A DNA stretch of 64,000 nucleotides. It comes from Taenia hydatigena (Eukaryota > Platyhelminthes > Cestoda > Cyclophyllidea > Taeniidae). The stretch is from positions 6,877,960 to 6,941,959 of the forward strand of contig JADWOT020000005.1 of NCBI GenBank assembly GCA_036345935.2, read 5' to 3'. Shown here piece after piece: positions 34,301-45,477 of the stretch (positions are counted from its first letter, which is position 1; every line of letters begins with the position of its first letter). Under the pieces are notes generated by a model. It had not been told where the DNA came from, made no database searches, and saw only the letters and a list, made by a program, of their open reading frames with translations. The translations under genes and the position numbers were made by a program.

Positions 34301-37024
34301 TCTAGTTACAAGGGAAAGTCATTTTTTAAGAGTCATCTTCCGCGACTCGAGCTGCTTATGTTTATGTGGAGCAGATATATTTGCCGCTCTGAAGTTAAGC
34401 ATCCCCATTTTTTCCACTCACAAGATTGCAAGTGACCCATGTGTATGTGTGTAATCAGTGGTTGTAAATTGCTCTTTTCAGACTACTCCGTTCTTTTTCC
34501 CTTCTTGATCCTTCGTGCTCAGATAAGGGTAATTGATTCGATGAAGCATATCAGCTCTTATGCAAATTGACTGGGGTTCAGTTGCGCGAACACAGATGTG
34601 TCTATGGAGAGAGCACCTTCGTTTGCAGTGTTTTCTTGCCTACGCCTGGATCGGAGAATACGCCTTTAAGTCGTTCAGCATGGATGCTATTTTTGTCGTT
34701 TTGGCTAGACATAATTAGAAAAGCCGAGTAAAATGTCTGTTTTTACCTTTACCGTGTTTGTTTCTCTCGCTAATATTTCATATGAACGGAGGTCAACGTG
34801 TCTTATTCTGCTATATTTGGATGAATGGCTAGTTTGCCTACCATGTGTTTGTATGCAAAAGGTAGCTTAGCTTCCATAAATAATTGTAATAAACTGAAGC
34901 GATAGCCAAGTGGTCACTCAAGATTACCATTCAATTATGTTTCTTCATTAGTTTACTATTTCTTGTCAACCAAACCACGCTGTCTAAGGTTTCTCTGATT
35001 GCTTATTAGAACCATTAGCTGCTGAAGAGGTGGTTAAAGTATACCCTACCTTGGAACGAATCGTTCACATCCCTTATTTGCATTCCTAAGTTATGAGGTT
35101 TGTTCCCTCTCGTTTCTGCTTTTTCACTACCGTAAGCTACGTCAAGCAAAAGAACCAAATGACTTCCACATGGGTTAACGTTCCATTGTGAAGATTCTTA
35201 GTGTTAGAAAAAACACATGCTGATGCTAGTGGGATTTGCAAATAAAGATTTTTGCTAGTTCTCCTGAAGGCCCACGATACACTCTTCTTCGTATCAGACT
35301 GGCACAAATGTAGAAGGTGCTGTAAGTGGAAACAAAAATTCTGCGAATTTGCATCTCTGTGGCATCACTTTCCCCTACTCCATTCATGGCGGCCTCATAG
35401 AATTTTCTTTTGAAGTCAACAAGAAATACAATAGCGAAGAATATAGTCATCACTACACCGTCCAGCATGAGTGCCTTCTCAAGCTCCGCAAGTACCAGCT
35501 GAAGTACGTTGTCTTCCGAGTTGTTCTCGGCTTCATCTCCAATGCCCTCACCTCCATGGTTCTTCTCTAGAGTGATTATTGTCTTCCTATAAAGGTACAC
35601 TGTTCCACATGATGGTAGAAGATAGAGATAGACAAAGCTGTAAAGACATATTAAGTGCCCCACCATGAGCATTCTATGCTTGGATTTATCGCTGCTGTTT
35701 ATCGGGACACATTTCATGCATTCGGTTGTATTTAGCTGCGTTATGTCCCAGATGACCGGCATTGCAGAAACCGTAACTGTTCCCATGACGACGATTAGGA
35801 TGAGCTCTCTAAAAGGTAGTGGGCTTGTGGTAAAGGGACAGAGTAGTTTTATGTAATTGAACGTTGCAATTACCAGGTTGGTCACTGCACGCATTCCCAG
35901 ACACATGTCAAAAAGACTCCCATTGGTGAGGATGCAGAGAAAGGGAAAAAGAGGTGTTTCAGGGACAAGCAGAAAGTAACCAGAATTACATATGATTAGA
36001 GCCAATTCACTTGCGCAGTCTAGTGAGGTTTGCACGAAAGCCGTGAAGAAGGGTATGAGTGTACGGCCATTGTTATCATGCATTCTTCTGCGAAAATGAC
36101 TGGCACAATATGTGTTCAGGAACAATCCTGGTATTGTCAGTATTATCGCCCCAGTAGCCGCAACTTTATTCGCCTCGCTTCCCATTGCATAGTTTGTAAG
36201 CTTCCAACAAATTCAAACCTCGTAATAATTGATTTCCCACCAACTTATTGTTTGGTGGCCAACATTTTTTGAATAACCATATGGGTGCCTTTGCATTTTA
36301 GCTGGAGTGGAGCAATTCATGCACTCGGACCGCTATTTGGCGGCTCATGCACGTTACTACGTTCGTGAAATGCGAATCCGTGCCTACACTCAGCATTTAG
36401 ACTCCTATAGCAGTCTCAGTCTGGAGAGCATGGCTGCCACTTTCGGTGTAACCATGAGTTTTCTCGATGCTGAGCTCTCCAGGTTCATTGCGAACGGTCG
36501 AATTGCTTGCAAGATCGATAAAGTCACTGGTATTGTGGAGACCACACGTCCGGACAATGTCAACTCGCAGTATCAGGTTACGATTTCGCATTTATGGGCA
36601 TTTTCTGCTCATGCCACCCTAACTTACACTCCCTAGTTATTACTTTATAATTGGTGTATGTCAAAGATACTTCAATGACGAATAGTCTATTATGAAGACC
36701 AACCACTTTACTTTTTACAGGCCTTTTTATGAAAATGAGAGCTCGATTTCATCAAACTGACGCTTTTTCATTGGAGATATAGAAATTATGCCTAATTTTT
36801 GTCCATTATCAAATGTGGCTAGTCATAGCACTTTTTCAGTAGATTTAGTAAGCTTTCTAATTTTACTTTGCTAATTTTAATGAGCCCGACTCACCCAGAG
36901 TTTGGTCATTTTAAAGGACAAACGCTTTTACTTATTCATTTATTTTCAATTTTAGGCAATGATAAAACACGGTGATGTTCTGCTCAATCGCATCCAAAAG
37001 CTCAGTCAGGTTATCAACATATAA
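31367..37024 (+). CDS. PSMD6: 26S proteasome non-ATPase regulatory subunit 6 (PSMD6, Rpn7), 5 exons
   Basis: PSMD6 is a PCI-domain subunit of the 19S lid that helps hold the deubiquitinase subunit. Exons are 31367-31517, 32025-32596, 33271-33379, 36302-36576 and 36956-37024, with GT-AG borders and agreeing phases. The product has 391 residues (human 389). It matches throughout: [12 protein letters not shown] near the start, [41 protein letters not shown], then [13 protein letters not shown] and [17 protein letters not shown] in the PCI/winged-helix part, ending [14 protein letters not shown]. The start is the ATG matching the family N-terminus. The 2.9 kb intron between exons 3 and 4 contains a separate gene on the other strand. 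A TRIM solo LTR sits just upstream of the start. Confidence 0.96.
35226..36185 (-). CDS. Intronless seven-helix receptor (GPCR-like), nested in PSMD6 intron
   Basis: A single open frame of 319 codons from ATG to stop, lying wholly in a PSMD6 intron and reading the other way. The product has seven hydrophobic helices: about 9-29, 43-68, 80-115, 128-148, 173-200, 243-262 and 287-302. Two cysteines, near 84 and 159-162, could form the usual helix 3 to second-loop disulfide. There is an N-glycosylation-type NTT after helix 4. The rhodopsin landmarks are altered: the DRY region reads NYIK and the helix 7 NPxxY region reads [13 protein letters not shown]. It is probably a divergent flatworm-specific rhodopsin-class receptor; the ligand is unknown. 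Intronless receptor genes are common in such expansions. Confidence 0.72.
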   Translation of the reverse strand: MGSEANKVAATGAIILTIPGLFLNTYCASHFRRRMHDNNGRTLIPFFTAFVQTSLDCASELALIICNSGYFLLVPETPLFPFLCILTNGSLFDMCLGMRAVTNLVIATFNYIKLLCPFTTSPLPFRELILIVVMGTVTVSAMPVIWDITQLNTTECMKCVPINSSDKSKHRMLMVGHLICLYSFVYLYLLPSCGTVYLYRKTIITLEKNHGGEGIGDEAENNSEDNVLQLVLAELEKALMLDGVVMTIFFAIVFLVDFKRKFYEAAMNGVGESDATEMQIRRIFVSTYSTFYICASLIRRRVYRGPSGELAKIFICKSH

Positions 37025-37076
37025 AGCGCTAATGAAATGCCATTTTCCATTGTGTTTGTTCAGGCCGTCAATGGCA

Positions 37077-37082
37077 AATAAA
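37077..37082 (+). promoter_or_regulatory. Polyadenylation signal of PSMD6
   Basis: AATAAA starts 53 bases after the PSMD6 stop codon. Confidence 0.55.
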
Positions 37083-37347
37083 TAATGTGCACAAATTCGT
37101 GATGGTCTATCACCTCCCAAACAATATTTGAAATTTAGCGTTTTCGTGCAGCGAGAATTTTGGGAGTCCAACATTAGCATTTTTTACTAAACCTATTCTA
37201 TGACCCTAGTGTGAATCGAGCGGTGGCTGTGAACTGTTAATTTACCTCCGTGTTTACCTAATTTGTTAAACACATTGTTAACCTACAATTATCTCTCACC
37301 TTTCACCCCTGTACCCCCAAACGATTGACACCAAATTTCAATCCCAG

Positions 37348-38407
37348 TGGAGGCTAGGAGGTGTGTACTCGCTGCTCTTTTATTAGTGACCTTTGGGGAG
37401 CCTACACCAGTTCCGTGTGAACCGACGCCCACTGTTCTGCGAATTGAGGCGTGCGAACAGTAAGTTCTGTGCTTCATTGGAAAAAAAGTTCGACCATTTC
37501 GGAGTTGATGTTTCTCTAAGCTGGCCGCTCCCTGTTCTGCCTTCTATTGATTTCACGAGAGTGTGCTAAGGCGCTGTCTTGTGACAGAGCCTAAGGGTTG
37601 TCTGTTCTGCCCCTTTCCAATTGGCGGGCAAAGATCTTTGATATTTGGCCACCTCCTCTTCCCCCCTCTCCCCTCTTTAATCCTAAAGTGTCTCCTCCCT
37701 CCACTTTTCGTAGTTTTATGCGCAGATGGTGGAGTGTACTGGCTGCGTTAATGAGAAATTTGCGCACATCTACAGCGCCAGGCGATAGCACTGTAAATAA
37801 ATTGTCATGGCATTTAATGGTAAAATTTTAAAAGCTGTTGTGAGTAAGTGCAAATTTGACGCCTTGACTGTACTCTCACTTTTGGTTACTGTGCTTCGGT
37901 CTCAGAGATCCATCTCGCCACCGATTGATAGTTAAAATGATCTCAAGTACTGAAAATGCCACAGCATCTTCATTGTTGCCTTGTCCAACCATAGTGGAGG
38001 GTTGCATTGGGATACTTCACTAAAAGTCTCCAGAGGGATCCTGCTCTCCTCAAGTGTGTCATTATGTTGAGTGCCTGTAGCCACTAAACACAGACTCCAT
38101 TTGCTTATCAGACAAATATTCTGATGAGTCGTTGCCTAGTTCTAGATAATCCCATTCAACACGTGTTAAATGCCAAACCTGTAGCGGCTTAATCGCTGGA
38201 TTTGGTGTTAAGTGCCATGTTTAAGAACCTCAATTCTCTGTAGTTGGACAACGATTACATTGGTTTGGCATATGACAAGGCAATATGGTTTCATCTCATT
38301 TATCAAGTTTCGCGTTGCTCCTCGATTATTATCGTGGAGTGGAGCAGTATTTTGGTTAGGTTTCCGTGGCTGGTGTCTTGGACTTCGAGCATACGGTTGT
38401 TAACTGA
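37348..38407 (+). CDS. Small predicted secreted protein, 3-4 exons, unrecognised
   Basis: Exons are 37348-37459 (atcccag/…/gtaagt), 37726-37792 (atgcgcag/…/gtaaat) and 38244-38306, then 38360-38407 ending TGA. All phases agree. If the last intron (53 bases, donor gtttcg) is not spliced, the frame runs to 38492 instead. Exon 1 reads EARRCVLAALLLVTFGEPTP, a good signal peptide. The frame starts with TG, so a leader exon ending in A would complete an ATG exactly at residue 1. The mature part has CEPTPTVLRIEACEQWW and DNDYIGLAYDKAIW and would be about 80 residues. It has no known domain and could be a hormone-like or tegument-secreted protein. It lies 320 bases after PSMD6 on the same strand. Confidence 0.48.
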
Positions 38408-38492
38408 AGCATTCGCCTTGCATTTAATGAGATCTAGGGGCGGAGGAGCACGTTGCATCGTCGATTCGCGGGACCTTGAAATGGGGAATTAA

Positions 38493-39104
38493 CTGCCGAG
38501 CTGTTGTTGAATTTTTCTTTTGAAACTTGGAAGAATTCTGAGTGGAGTTTTGGATCTCTTTATTGGGGATTTTCACATCGGCAGATCAGCCAAACTACTT
38601 AGTTTACAAAGCATTTGTTGTGTTCTAAAAAAGCTATACCTAGCCCCCATAAATAATTCATACAGCAACAAAATTTGATTAGCTTATTGTATTTATTATT
38701 AAAAAAAACTGAATTCACTGAGTTGCGTGATAGAGCTGAATCTGTTTTAATTCACACAGTCGTTAATTTTTGTGCGTTTAGAAGGCATTGAGTTGAATTA
38801 GCGATGAAGCACGAAAATTTGCAATAAGTTTAGCTTCTTTCATTTTTGAATGAAAAGGGTAAATATGGAAATTATGGGAAGGAGAGGGAAGGATAAATAA
38901 TAACCAAGTTTCTACTCGGTAAATGCAGTTGTTAGGCAAATTTGTAATCAGTAAAGTATTTGTCGTTATCCACTTCTTCACAATTGGACCAAGTCTACAA
39001 CAGCGATAAAGCCCATCCCAAGCATTTGCCTTTTGTCACACGGTTCATGGGCATTAAAATCTACAAAAGCGTAAACGTTTTGTTTAGAATAATTATTCTA
39101 GAGT
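38493..39104. other. Intergenic, nothing recognised
   Basis: AT-rich. Only short chance frames, such as 38778-38981 minus. Confidence 0.4.
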
Positions 39105-39275
39105 AATTATGCTTTGTTTATTCTGACTGGCAATTTCGGTTTCAGTCACTTGGGTGGTCATTATTGGCCTAGCCGAGTTGGCTGGCCTCTGAGCCACGCC
39201 AGCAGCTCCAGTCGCCCTATCTGCTGAACGCATATATTCTACCTCAGCGTTGTGCCTTCTTTTGCCTTCAAACAA
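39105..39275 (+). mobile_element. TRIM LTR fragment, variant 5' end
   Basis: Starts with ttatgctttgtttattctg, like the copy at 3881, and runs through the core (ggcctagccgagttggctgg) to ttttgccttcaaac. The GTCTCGGGACGCTACA end is missing. Confidence 0.7.
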
Positions 39276-39349
39276 ACATCTGTGCCTTAATTAATTCGCA
39301 TATTTGTTTCCAGATGAAAATTAGACTTTTATGATATGGGAATGGCGAA

Positions 39350-39805
39350 ATCTAAAAAACTGGATTTCATCCGAGCTAATGGGAGGATTTAAAAATCAGT
39401 TAAGACGACGACTCGTTAATATTTTGAGTCTGTAATGGCGGTGAATTCATCCAATCCCTTGCTCTCCTCCACTTTTAGCTCGAGGTGGTTTTACCCAGCG
39501 GTAACAGCACCTGCAGGAGTGTTGAAATCACAATCGTCGTTAGATTTGTAAAGAATGCTTACTATACTTGAAGACATTGATGGGCAGAAGAAACTTTAAC
39601 ATTGTAGTAATGTATTTTTTTACTATGGGGGAACGTGTAGCCTTTCGAGACTTCCTTGAAGACAAAAAGAAGACACAGTACCAAGGCAGAGGGGACGTGT
39701 TCAGCGAAGAGAAGTGAGTAGGGCTACCAGCATGGTCCAGAGGTCGGTCTGCCCGTCGAAGGCAAAATGGCCAATTAAGTGTCCGTAACCGGAAGCGAGA
39801 GGCAA
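39350..39805 (+). repeat. Tandem duplication C, unit 1 (contains a minus-strand LTR)
   Basis: About 300 bases of unique sequence (gatttcatccgagctaatgg, ttttacccagcggtaacagc and onward) followed by a minus-strand TRIM LTR at about 39642-39795. The arrangement recurs about 580 bases further on. Confidence 0.75.
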
Positions 39806-39930
39806 ACATGCGACCAGCCCTTGGGCCATGTCAGCAGCTCCAGTCCCTCTGTTTGCTGAATGCATGTACATTCTGATCCTAATATTCTTGCCTTCTTTTA
39901 CCTTCAAGAAAGTCTTGGGACGCAATCTAT
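39806..39930 (+). mobile_element. TRIM LTR fragment between the duplication C units
   Basis: Begins inside the LTR (cagcccttgggccatg) and ends tcaagaaagtcttgggacgc on the plus strand. Two opposite LTR pieces meet here, forming an imperfect inverted pair with 39642-39795. Confidence 0.6.
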
Positions 39931-39934
39931 AAAA

Positions 39935-40440
39935 AAAAAACAACTTCATCCGAGCCAATGAGAAAACCTAAAAATCAGTTAAGGGAACGACTCATTAATA
40001 TTTTGAGTTCACAATTACGGTGAATTTATTTGCTCCTTTGCACATCTCTGCTTTCAGATCGAAACGGTTTTACCCAGCAGCAACAGCACCTGAAGAGGTG
40101 TTGAAATCCTAGATAAATTGACAGCTAAGAAATTATTGTCGGATTTGTCAAGAATGTTCATTAAACTTGAGGAGATAGTTTTTTATACCCATACAAAAGC
40201 CATCGATGGGTAAAAGAAACTTTAACGACATAGTTATGTAATCTTTACCATGTAGCCTTCTGAGACTTCCTTAAAGACAAAATGAGACACAGTACTCAGG
40301 CAGGATGGACGTATTCAGCGAAGAAAAGGGATTGGAGCCACTAGCACGGTCCAAATGCCAGTCCGCCCGTCGAAGGCGAAATGGCCAATTAAGTGTCCGT
40401 AACCGGAAGCGAAAGCCAAACGTACACCCAGCATGGCACA
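39935..40440 (+). repeat. Tandem duplication C, unit 2 (contains a minus-strand LTR)
   Basis: Direct copy of 39350-39805 with about 60 extra bases (tagttttttatacccatac region). Its LTR part is 40253-40410 on the minus strand. The same LTR junction in both units means one insertion was duplicated with its surroundings. Confidence 0.75.
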
Positions 40441-40914
40441 TACACATCCGAATTATAATGAATTAGTTCAAGAATTTGTTTTTCAAATACTAATAAAATA
40501 CATCTTCCAGAAAAGCATTCCCATAAATTTCAATTTTAAATGTAAAACAGAAACGTGCGTTTATATGGGAATGAAATGGCTACTGTCATAATGTTGTACA
40601 TTTCTCGCCTAAGTATTCGGCGCCTATGTGCGAGTGATTTTCGGCTAATGACGACAACAGCTTTTAACAAAGGCAGCTTTCCGAGCTATTTGCGATCACC
40701 AGTCCGAACTGGCTAAGCATAAATGTTTGGATTGCTGCCCACAATTGTAATGTAATAGGGCAGCATAACATTATTTACTCGGAGTAATTGCTTCTAAATG
40801 GACATGCCACTGCTTCCACGAGCACACAGATTCGCAGATTCGTATGCCAGATTCAAGCTAGGCTGAAAAAAATATTTACTCAAAATATGTGTCAAAGTTT
40901 AACAGGTTAGAAAT

Positions 40915-42955
40915 GGCTTGAACAACGGAAAGACGCCATTTTAATTTAAGGACGCAATTTGTTGAGCAAATTTTTCAAAAAAAAAATTTGAAGTTGAGAC
41001 GCAATTAATGCAATTACATTTCTGACTTTTTCATTAGCGCGCTTTGAAATTGCGGGATCCGCCTACTTGATCCTGAGACGCACTACTCTAAAACATCGTC
41101 GGATTGTTTGTCGGTTCTAGGTAACGATGCCTTCAATTTCAGTACATGCCTTTTAAAAAAGCAGTTGTTGGACGTGTAAGAAGTGGAGGCTGCTTTGCTT
41201 AAAGGAATGAATTAGGTAAGAAGGCTAAAGTTTTATTACCTCGCTTGACATTTGTCAGTCGATGAGCAGGAGGAGGAAGAGGTTCCAAGAAGCCGAACCG
41301 ACGGGTGTGTCATCCTGTGAATTCTGCCTCATAATAGCGACAGTCAAAGTTTTTCATAAATGGCGCGATTATGCGAACCTGGTCTATCCAAATTCCTATC
41401 ATTTTGGGATGCCAATTCATAAAATCCCACTTCATTTATAAGTAATTGAACTCTGTGTTCTCTTCTACAGAAATGGGGTAACACTGGCATTCATTGAATG
41501 TTAAAGTGAATTTGCTAATCTTACTGCTAGGAAAACTCACCATGATTTTGTTTCTGGTAGCGTCTATTTCATCCAAATTTTGACACAAATGTAGATGAAG
41601 ATTGTGGTTACTCCAGAAATCGTTGAGAAAATCTGCATAAATGATATATTTATTTATCATAAATAATGCTGAAATGTTTCGAAGTAATGCTGCAGGATAA
41701 CCGCTATCTCGTTCGTAGAAGCTGTAAGAAACAAAATTCGTTTTCAAGCTCGGAAAGTATTTCCGGAAAAAAACCACATTTCTTGAACTGTTTGACTGCA
41801 AAGGAAAAAATCGTATTCACCGACCGAGTAATAATTTCGAAAAACACTTCAGGTATCCTCAGATCTCCGAAAGCGAATCGACCAAGTAATTTGTTTTTTG
41901 CTGGAGCGAAAACCATAATGATGAGTCGGATTGTTTAAGACGATAAAGATTTATTTTCGAATTTTTTAAGGCAAAATTTTTAGTCAAAAATGCAGTGCCG
42001 CAAAGCCAATAAATGCCATGAAGAATCATAATAAACACACAGCCCTTGGTACCACCAAACATTTTTTCCAGATTTGTAGACTCCCGAATCCCAAATGTTA
42101 GCAAATCGTTAAATCCTAAAGTTCGGTTATTAAATACGGCATTTTCAATTGTAAATTATGATATTTTTGGTGTAGGGTTCTCCTTCCAGCCCTGCTTGAT
42201 GATAACGGTGGAATTTTTCTGTTTCTTGCATCACATTAAGAACCGCAGATGACGTGTCCAAAACCCAACGACTGGATGCTTCTTACGCACTCGTTACGAG
42301 GCAAATGACAGGAAGTGATTAAATCTTTCGCATTTTACCTCACTATTTCCGGTATCCACAACTTTTGAAGTTCAAAGCAGCCACTAGACTATCCACTACG
42401 ATTGTCGCATGAAAGGATCTAGTAAAGCCGCATCTCCATCCAGATCGGTGAGCGAATGCGTAGTACGAGTTTGAAATTAGAGTAGCTAATGCCCACACTC
42501 AAATGACATTCCTTTAAAAGGCGGCACAAACTATTACGACTGAATTATTGCACTTTCCTAGGGTGCAAAAAATCGTTTTGCGTGCAAAAAAGAGGAGTGT
42601 TTTAGCTTTTAGAGGGCTTTCTAAATCTGCACCTCCATCGCATCTTTGTAAGTAAATGTCAAATTGTATTGTCACCCACCATCTGCCGGTTTATTTTTAA
42701 TGAGATTGGGTAATTTTTCTTTGATAAAGCAACTAACGCTTCACTTTCTTCATAATTAATGAACCGCGGTGTTCGTTGATGCTCCTGAAGTATTCCGACG
42801 CGCCGTAGCAAATTTCCATCGTGTAGGCGTGGTACTTCCGTAAGTACTGGAAAACAGAAGAGGTTTGTGCCATCCCATCGAGTGCACCTTGATCAAGTAA
42901 ATATTCGCAAACAGCACCAGCTTTAATTGTTTAAATAACGCTAAACAACCCAAAA
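40915..42955 (+). repeat. Tandem duplication B, unit 1
   Basis: A 2.03 kb unit repeated directly at 42956. Shared blocks include ggaaagacg..cattttaa, gcagttgttggacgtgtaagaagtg, actggcattcattgaatgtt and cactagactatccactacg. On the minus strand it carries exon-like pieces, such as a frame starting at 42051 (FIMILHGIYWLCG) and the 41436-41801 frame. No intact gene was recovered. Confidence 0.85.
42731..42852 (-). pseudogene. Exon of a duplicated small gene, dynein light chain-like stretch
   Basis: Behind a cttttccag acceptor the minus strand reads HAYTMEICYGASEYFRSINE and ends KKVKR, then TAG. The paralogous segment at 44943-45015 reads LCYGASEYSRNIYEHR. Most differences between the two are at third codon positions (ggc/ggt, tcg/tct, gaa/gag), so this frame was under coding constraint. 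The pattern TMEIC..A.EYF...NE resembles helix 1 of DNAL4/LC8 dynein light chains (TMELC..A.EKF...NE). The rest of that fold could not be confirmed, so the family name is tentative. It may be a live exon rather than a relic. Confidence 0.35.
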
Positions 42956-45075
42956 ACAATGGAAAGACGTCATTTTACTTTAAACACGCTATTTGTTGAG
43001 TAGTTTTAAAAATTTTAGAAGTTCTTAAAGTCGAAACGCGCTAAATGCAATTACATTTCCGACTATCCCGTTAACGAACCTTGAAATTGCGCAATCCACC
43101 TACTTGTTCATGATGCACGCCGCTCTAAAACATCGCCGATTTGTTCGTCGATTCCAGGTAACGATACCTTCCATTTCAGTACATACCTTTTAACAAAGCA
43201 GTTGTTGGACGTGTAAGAAGTGAATGCTACGTTGCTCAAGGGAATGAATTAGGTAAAAAAGCCAAAATTTTATTACCTCGCTTGACATTTGTCAGTCGAA
43301 TGAGCGAGCAGGAGGAGGAAGCAGCCCTAGAGGCCTAACCGGCGGGTGTGTTATCCTGTGAATTCTGAGAAAAGGGTTCTTCTGGGTTGAAGAATAACTT
43401 GACACGATTATGCGAACCTGGTCTATCCAAAATCCTATCAATTGAATTCTGTGTTCTCTTCTACAGAAATGGAGTAACACTGGCATTCATTGAATGTTAA
43501 AGTGAATTTGCTAATCTTATTGCTAGAGAAACTTACTATGATTTTGTCTCCGGTGGTTCCGTATTTCATCCAAATTTTGTTCCCACATTACCGAAGTGTG
43601 ATGGCTGACACAAATGTAGATGAAGATTGTTGAGAAAATCTATGATTATAATGGGCTTTTGTATCATAAACAATACTGAAATGCTTTCCCATTAATGCGC
43701 CAAGGTAACCACTCTCCCATTTGTGGAAGCTGTAAAAAACAAATTTGGGTTTCTAGTTCCGAATGTATTTTCAAATGCCACATTCCTTAAAATGTTTGGG
43801 TGCAAAGTGAAACCATAATTCAACAACTGAATAAATATTTTAAAAAAGTGTCCAGACAACCTCCGATCCCCAAAAGCGAAACGTTCAAATAAGTTCATAA
43901 TTACAAAGAGTCGGGTTGTTTAGGACGATAAAGATTTATTTTCGCATTCTTATGCAAGTTTTTTATCAAAAAATACAGTGCTGCAAAGCCATTAGAACCC
44001 ATACGAATCGCAATAAACATGCGACCTTTAATGTCGCCAAACATTTACCTAGAATTGTAGATGTAGTACTTTGTTTGTTTAAACGACCAGTTTCGGTCAG
44101 GGTCACAGAGGTGGCCATATTGCCCTATCTGGCCATGCCAGCAGCTTATTTCCCTCTGTCTGTCAAATATTTGCGTTCTACTCTGGCATTCTGACTTCTT
44201 CTGCCTTCGAGGGTGCCTCGAGACCCTATAGTAGTTCCCTAGGTCCCAAATGTTTGCAAATCGTTAAATCCTTAATTTCGGTTTTTAAACGTGGCATTTT
44301 TAATTGTAAATTATGGTATTTTCGGTGTTAAATAGGGCAGTATGCAGTGATTGTAAGGTTCTCTTTCCAGCCTTGCATGATAATCGCGATGGTATACTTT
44401 TGCTTCTTGCATCGCATTAAGAACCACAGGTGATGTGTCCAAAACCCAACGACTGGATGCGTTCTGTGTACTCATTACGAGGCAAATGGCAGGAAGTGAT
44501 TAAATCTTTCGCGTTTTACCTCACTATTTCCGGTATCCACAAATTTTGAAGTTCAAAGCAGCCACTAGACTATCCACTACGATTGTCGCATGAAAGGATC
44601 TAGTAAAGGCGCGTCTCCATCCAGAGCGGTGAGCGAATGCGCAGTACGAGTTTGAAATTAGAGTAACTAATGCCCACCCTCAAATGGCATTCCTTTAGAA
44701 GGCGGCACAAACTATTACGACTGGGTTATTACACTTTGCGTGCAAAAATGGAGGTGTTCTAGCCTCCGGAGCCCTTTTAACAGTGTCCGCTAATCATAAC
44801 TTACTTGAACACCTCTTTGTAAGTAGATGTTGATTGGCATTGTTACTCTCTCTATTGTTCACTTCACTCACAAACATTAAATCTATCTATTTTCAATGAA
44901 CTCGAGTAAAGTTCATTTAGAAAACAACTAACGCTTCATTTTTTTAGAGAATCAGGGTTCTGCGGTGCTCATAGATATTCCTGGAGTATTCAGACGCACC
45001 GTAGCAGAGTTCTGTTATGAAAAACAGAGTCAAATCGAGTGCTCTTAGATCAAATAGAAATTCCTAAACAATACC
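42956..45075 (+). repeat. Tandem duplication B, unit 2 (interrupted by a TRIM LTR)
   Basis: Second direct copy of 40915-42955, diverged by point changes and small indels. It carries one extra 169-base insertion, the solo LTR at 44062-44230. Its minus-strand frames contain stops not present in unit 1. Confidence 0.85.
44062..44230 (+). mobile_element. TRIM solo LTR inside duplication unit 2
   Basis: A 169-base LTR starting TGTAGTACTTTG and ending GACCCTATA. Flanks are gtaga and gtagt (4 of 5 identical). The other duplication unit has the uninterrupted site (ttgtagactccc at about 42072), which marks the insertion point and dates it after the duplication. Confidence 0.88.
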
Positions 45076-45477
45076 ACTTTTAATAATTGTATTTTATTTA
45101 ATCGCTTTTTTTTAAAAAAATCCAAAGGCAGGAGAACCAGTACGTCTAGCATTGAGGTGTCAACGTTGTTTCACAGGAGAAATAACCAAGTTTCTGATTA
45201 CTAAATGAATAGAATTAAAATTTGTGTGCCTCAAAAGTACAAAAAATGCCCACCTCAGAGGAAATGCCGTTTACAAGGCGAACTTGCTTATCTTCACATT
45301 TAAATTCTGGATTCCCAATTCACAAAGGGTAAAATGGCGCACTTTCATCCCAATCAGGACGGCAAATTGCCACCAATCAGGTTGATTAATCTTTATTCAA
45401 AATCTGCTTCGTCTCGGAGGCGATTTTTACTTTCAAGCAGGTAAAAGCTTGCTAAAGGCTCGGCAACATCCACTTAC

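Noticed and set aside
42046..42104. Tetraspanin-like first helix (FIMILHGIYWLCG) in duplication unit 1
   Set aside because: It has one hydrophobic segment only. No cysteine-rich large loop or further helices follow, and unit 2 has diverged without conserving the pattern.
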